Part shown: one piece after another, positions 63,658-64,000 of the stretch
Position numbering within the stretch: the first letter of the stretch is position 1
Layout: each line of letters opens with the position of its first letter
From: JBMONI01 sp049324575
Lineage (GTDB): Bacteria; Omnitrophota; Omnitrophia; Omnitrophales; Aquincolibacteriaceae
Assembly (NCBI GenBank): GCA_049324575.1
Contig: JBMONI010000004.1
Coordinates: forward strand, 62,001 to 126,000
Reading direction: 5' to 3'
DNA length: 64,000 nt
Program-made: the position numbers and the translations under genes
The notes under the pieces: generated by a model
What the model was told of the DNA's origin: nothing
Databases searched by the model: none
What the model saw: only the letters and a program-made list of their open reading frames with translations

Positions 63658-63779
63658 GTGATAATGAGTTAGAGAATTCCTGCCAGATGTTGATACGCGG
63701 GGCTTAACGGTTTCAAGGCAAGATCCAGTGCAGATTTAAATCTCCACGGCCGGTGTGGAAATTTCTTTTGGGGTGGCTC

Positions 63780-64000
63780 TTAGTCGAATTCGATCTCAAT
63801 CTCGTCGTCGTAGGAGGTATCCCGGATACTCGAGCGAAGATTCCCACCCTTTCGTCCATTCGCTATCTGGTAGAGCGTGGAAGGGATCTCCGAGAGAAAA
63901 CGGGACGGAAGATTGTATTGACGGGAACCGTAAATGTGCCGTTCCCGGGCATAGGAAAGTGTCAGTTTCTTTTTTGCGCGGGTGATCCCCACATAACAAA
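63780..64000 (-). CDS. UvrD/PcrA/Rep-type helicase, C-terminal fragment
   Basis: Only the last 72 or so residues are in the window. The frame reads CYVGITRAKKKLTLSYARER followed by HIYGSRQYNLPSRFLSEIP. This is helicase motif VI (VAITRA-type) and the conserved R--YG-----PSRFL-E segment of superfamily 1A helicases. The tail ends in an acidic EIEIEFD. It acts in DNA repair or replication restart as a 3'-5' helicase. The rest of the gene lies to the right of the window, so the choice between uvrD and pcrA cannot be made. Confidence 0.9.
   Translation of the reverse strand, partial: CYVGITRAKKKLTLSYARERHIYGSRQYNLPSRFLSEIPSTLYQIANGRKGGNLRSSIRDTSYDDEIEIEFD

Larger units (their letters stand above)
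63528..63779. other. AT-rich control region between the helicase and IQDAH genes
   Basis: About 250 bases, very AT-rich at 63550-63670, in contrast to the surrounding GC-rich genes. It holds the promoter at 63573-63601 and an inverted repeat at 63638-63657. Nothing coding is seen. Confidence 0.75.

Overview
The window is a 64 kb piece of a GC-rich bacterial chromosome. Every gene I can support lies on the minus strand, so transcription runs from high to low coordinates. The likely source is Omnitrophota (candidate phylum OP3, PVC superphylum) or a close relative. I infer this from three things: an open frame of at least 6,152 codons, a member of the small basic protein family typical of PVC lineages (28342-28638), and an envelope-heavy, lineage-specific gene set. 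No rRNA is present to confirm it.

Layout from upstream to downstream. (1) 63780-64000: C-terminal end of a UvrD/PcrA-type helicase. (2) 60756-63527: a 923-residue secreted protein with its own clear promoter. It shares an 'IQDAH ... GGFHT' domain with the N-terminus of the giant protein at the other end of the window. (3) 60679 down to 47066: a tightly packed run with many ATGA overlaps, encoding PlsC, a DNase I-like phosphodiesterase, a Ste24/M48 protease, a TPR metallopeptidase, a ParB-like protein, BatD, BatE, TrpB, TrpA, RuvX, an M16 peptidase, Rpe and LepA. (4) 46963 down to 44357: signal peptidase I, a GH1 beta-glycosidase and a SPOR protein. (5) 43936 down to 32030: three successive two-gene modules. 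Each has a secreted cysteine-rich protein followed by a polytopic O-antigen-ligase-like (Wzy/WaaL/PglL fold) membrane protein. Two paralogous alpha/alpha-barrel proteins follow (32019 to 28836). (6) 28638 down to 25448: small basic protein, GNAT, SPOR, PilZ, YajQ and a second PilZ protein. (7) 25246 down to 18998: a lipid operon with a cyclic-nucleotide-type/patatin phospholipase, enoyl-CoA hydratase, anchored low-complexity protein, acyl-CoA synthetase and monoacylglycerol-lipase-like hydrolase. (8) 18862-18937: tRNA-Ala(CGC). (9) 18458 down to the left edge: the giant gene, still open at base 1.

The most interesting parts are the giant surface-type protein together with its IQDAH-domain paralogue, and the triplicated cysteine-rich protein plus O-antigen-ligase-like module. 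I suggest, as inference only, that each ligase-fold protein glycosylates or otherwise modifies its cysteine-rich partner. The whole region looks like an envelope and cell-surface investment: secretion, cell-wall binding, glycan enzymes, phospholipid turnover and c-di-GMP-type PilZ sensors. Trp synthase, LepA, Rpe and RuvX are ordinary housekeeping genes embedded in it.
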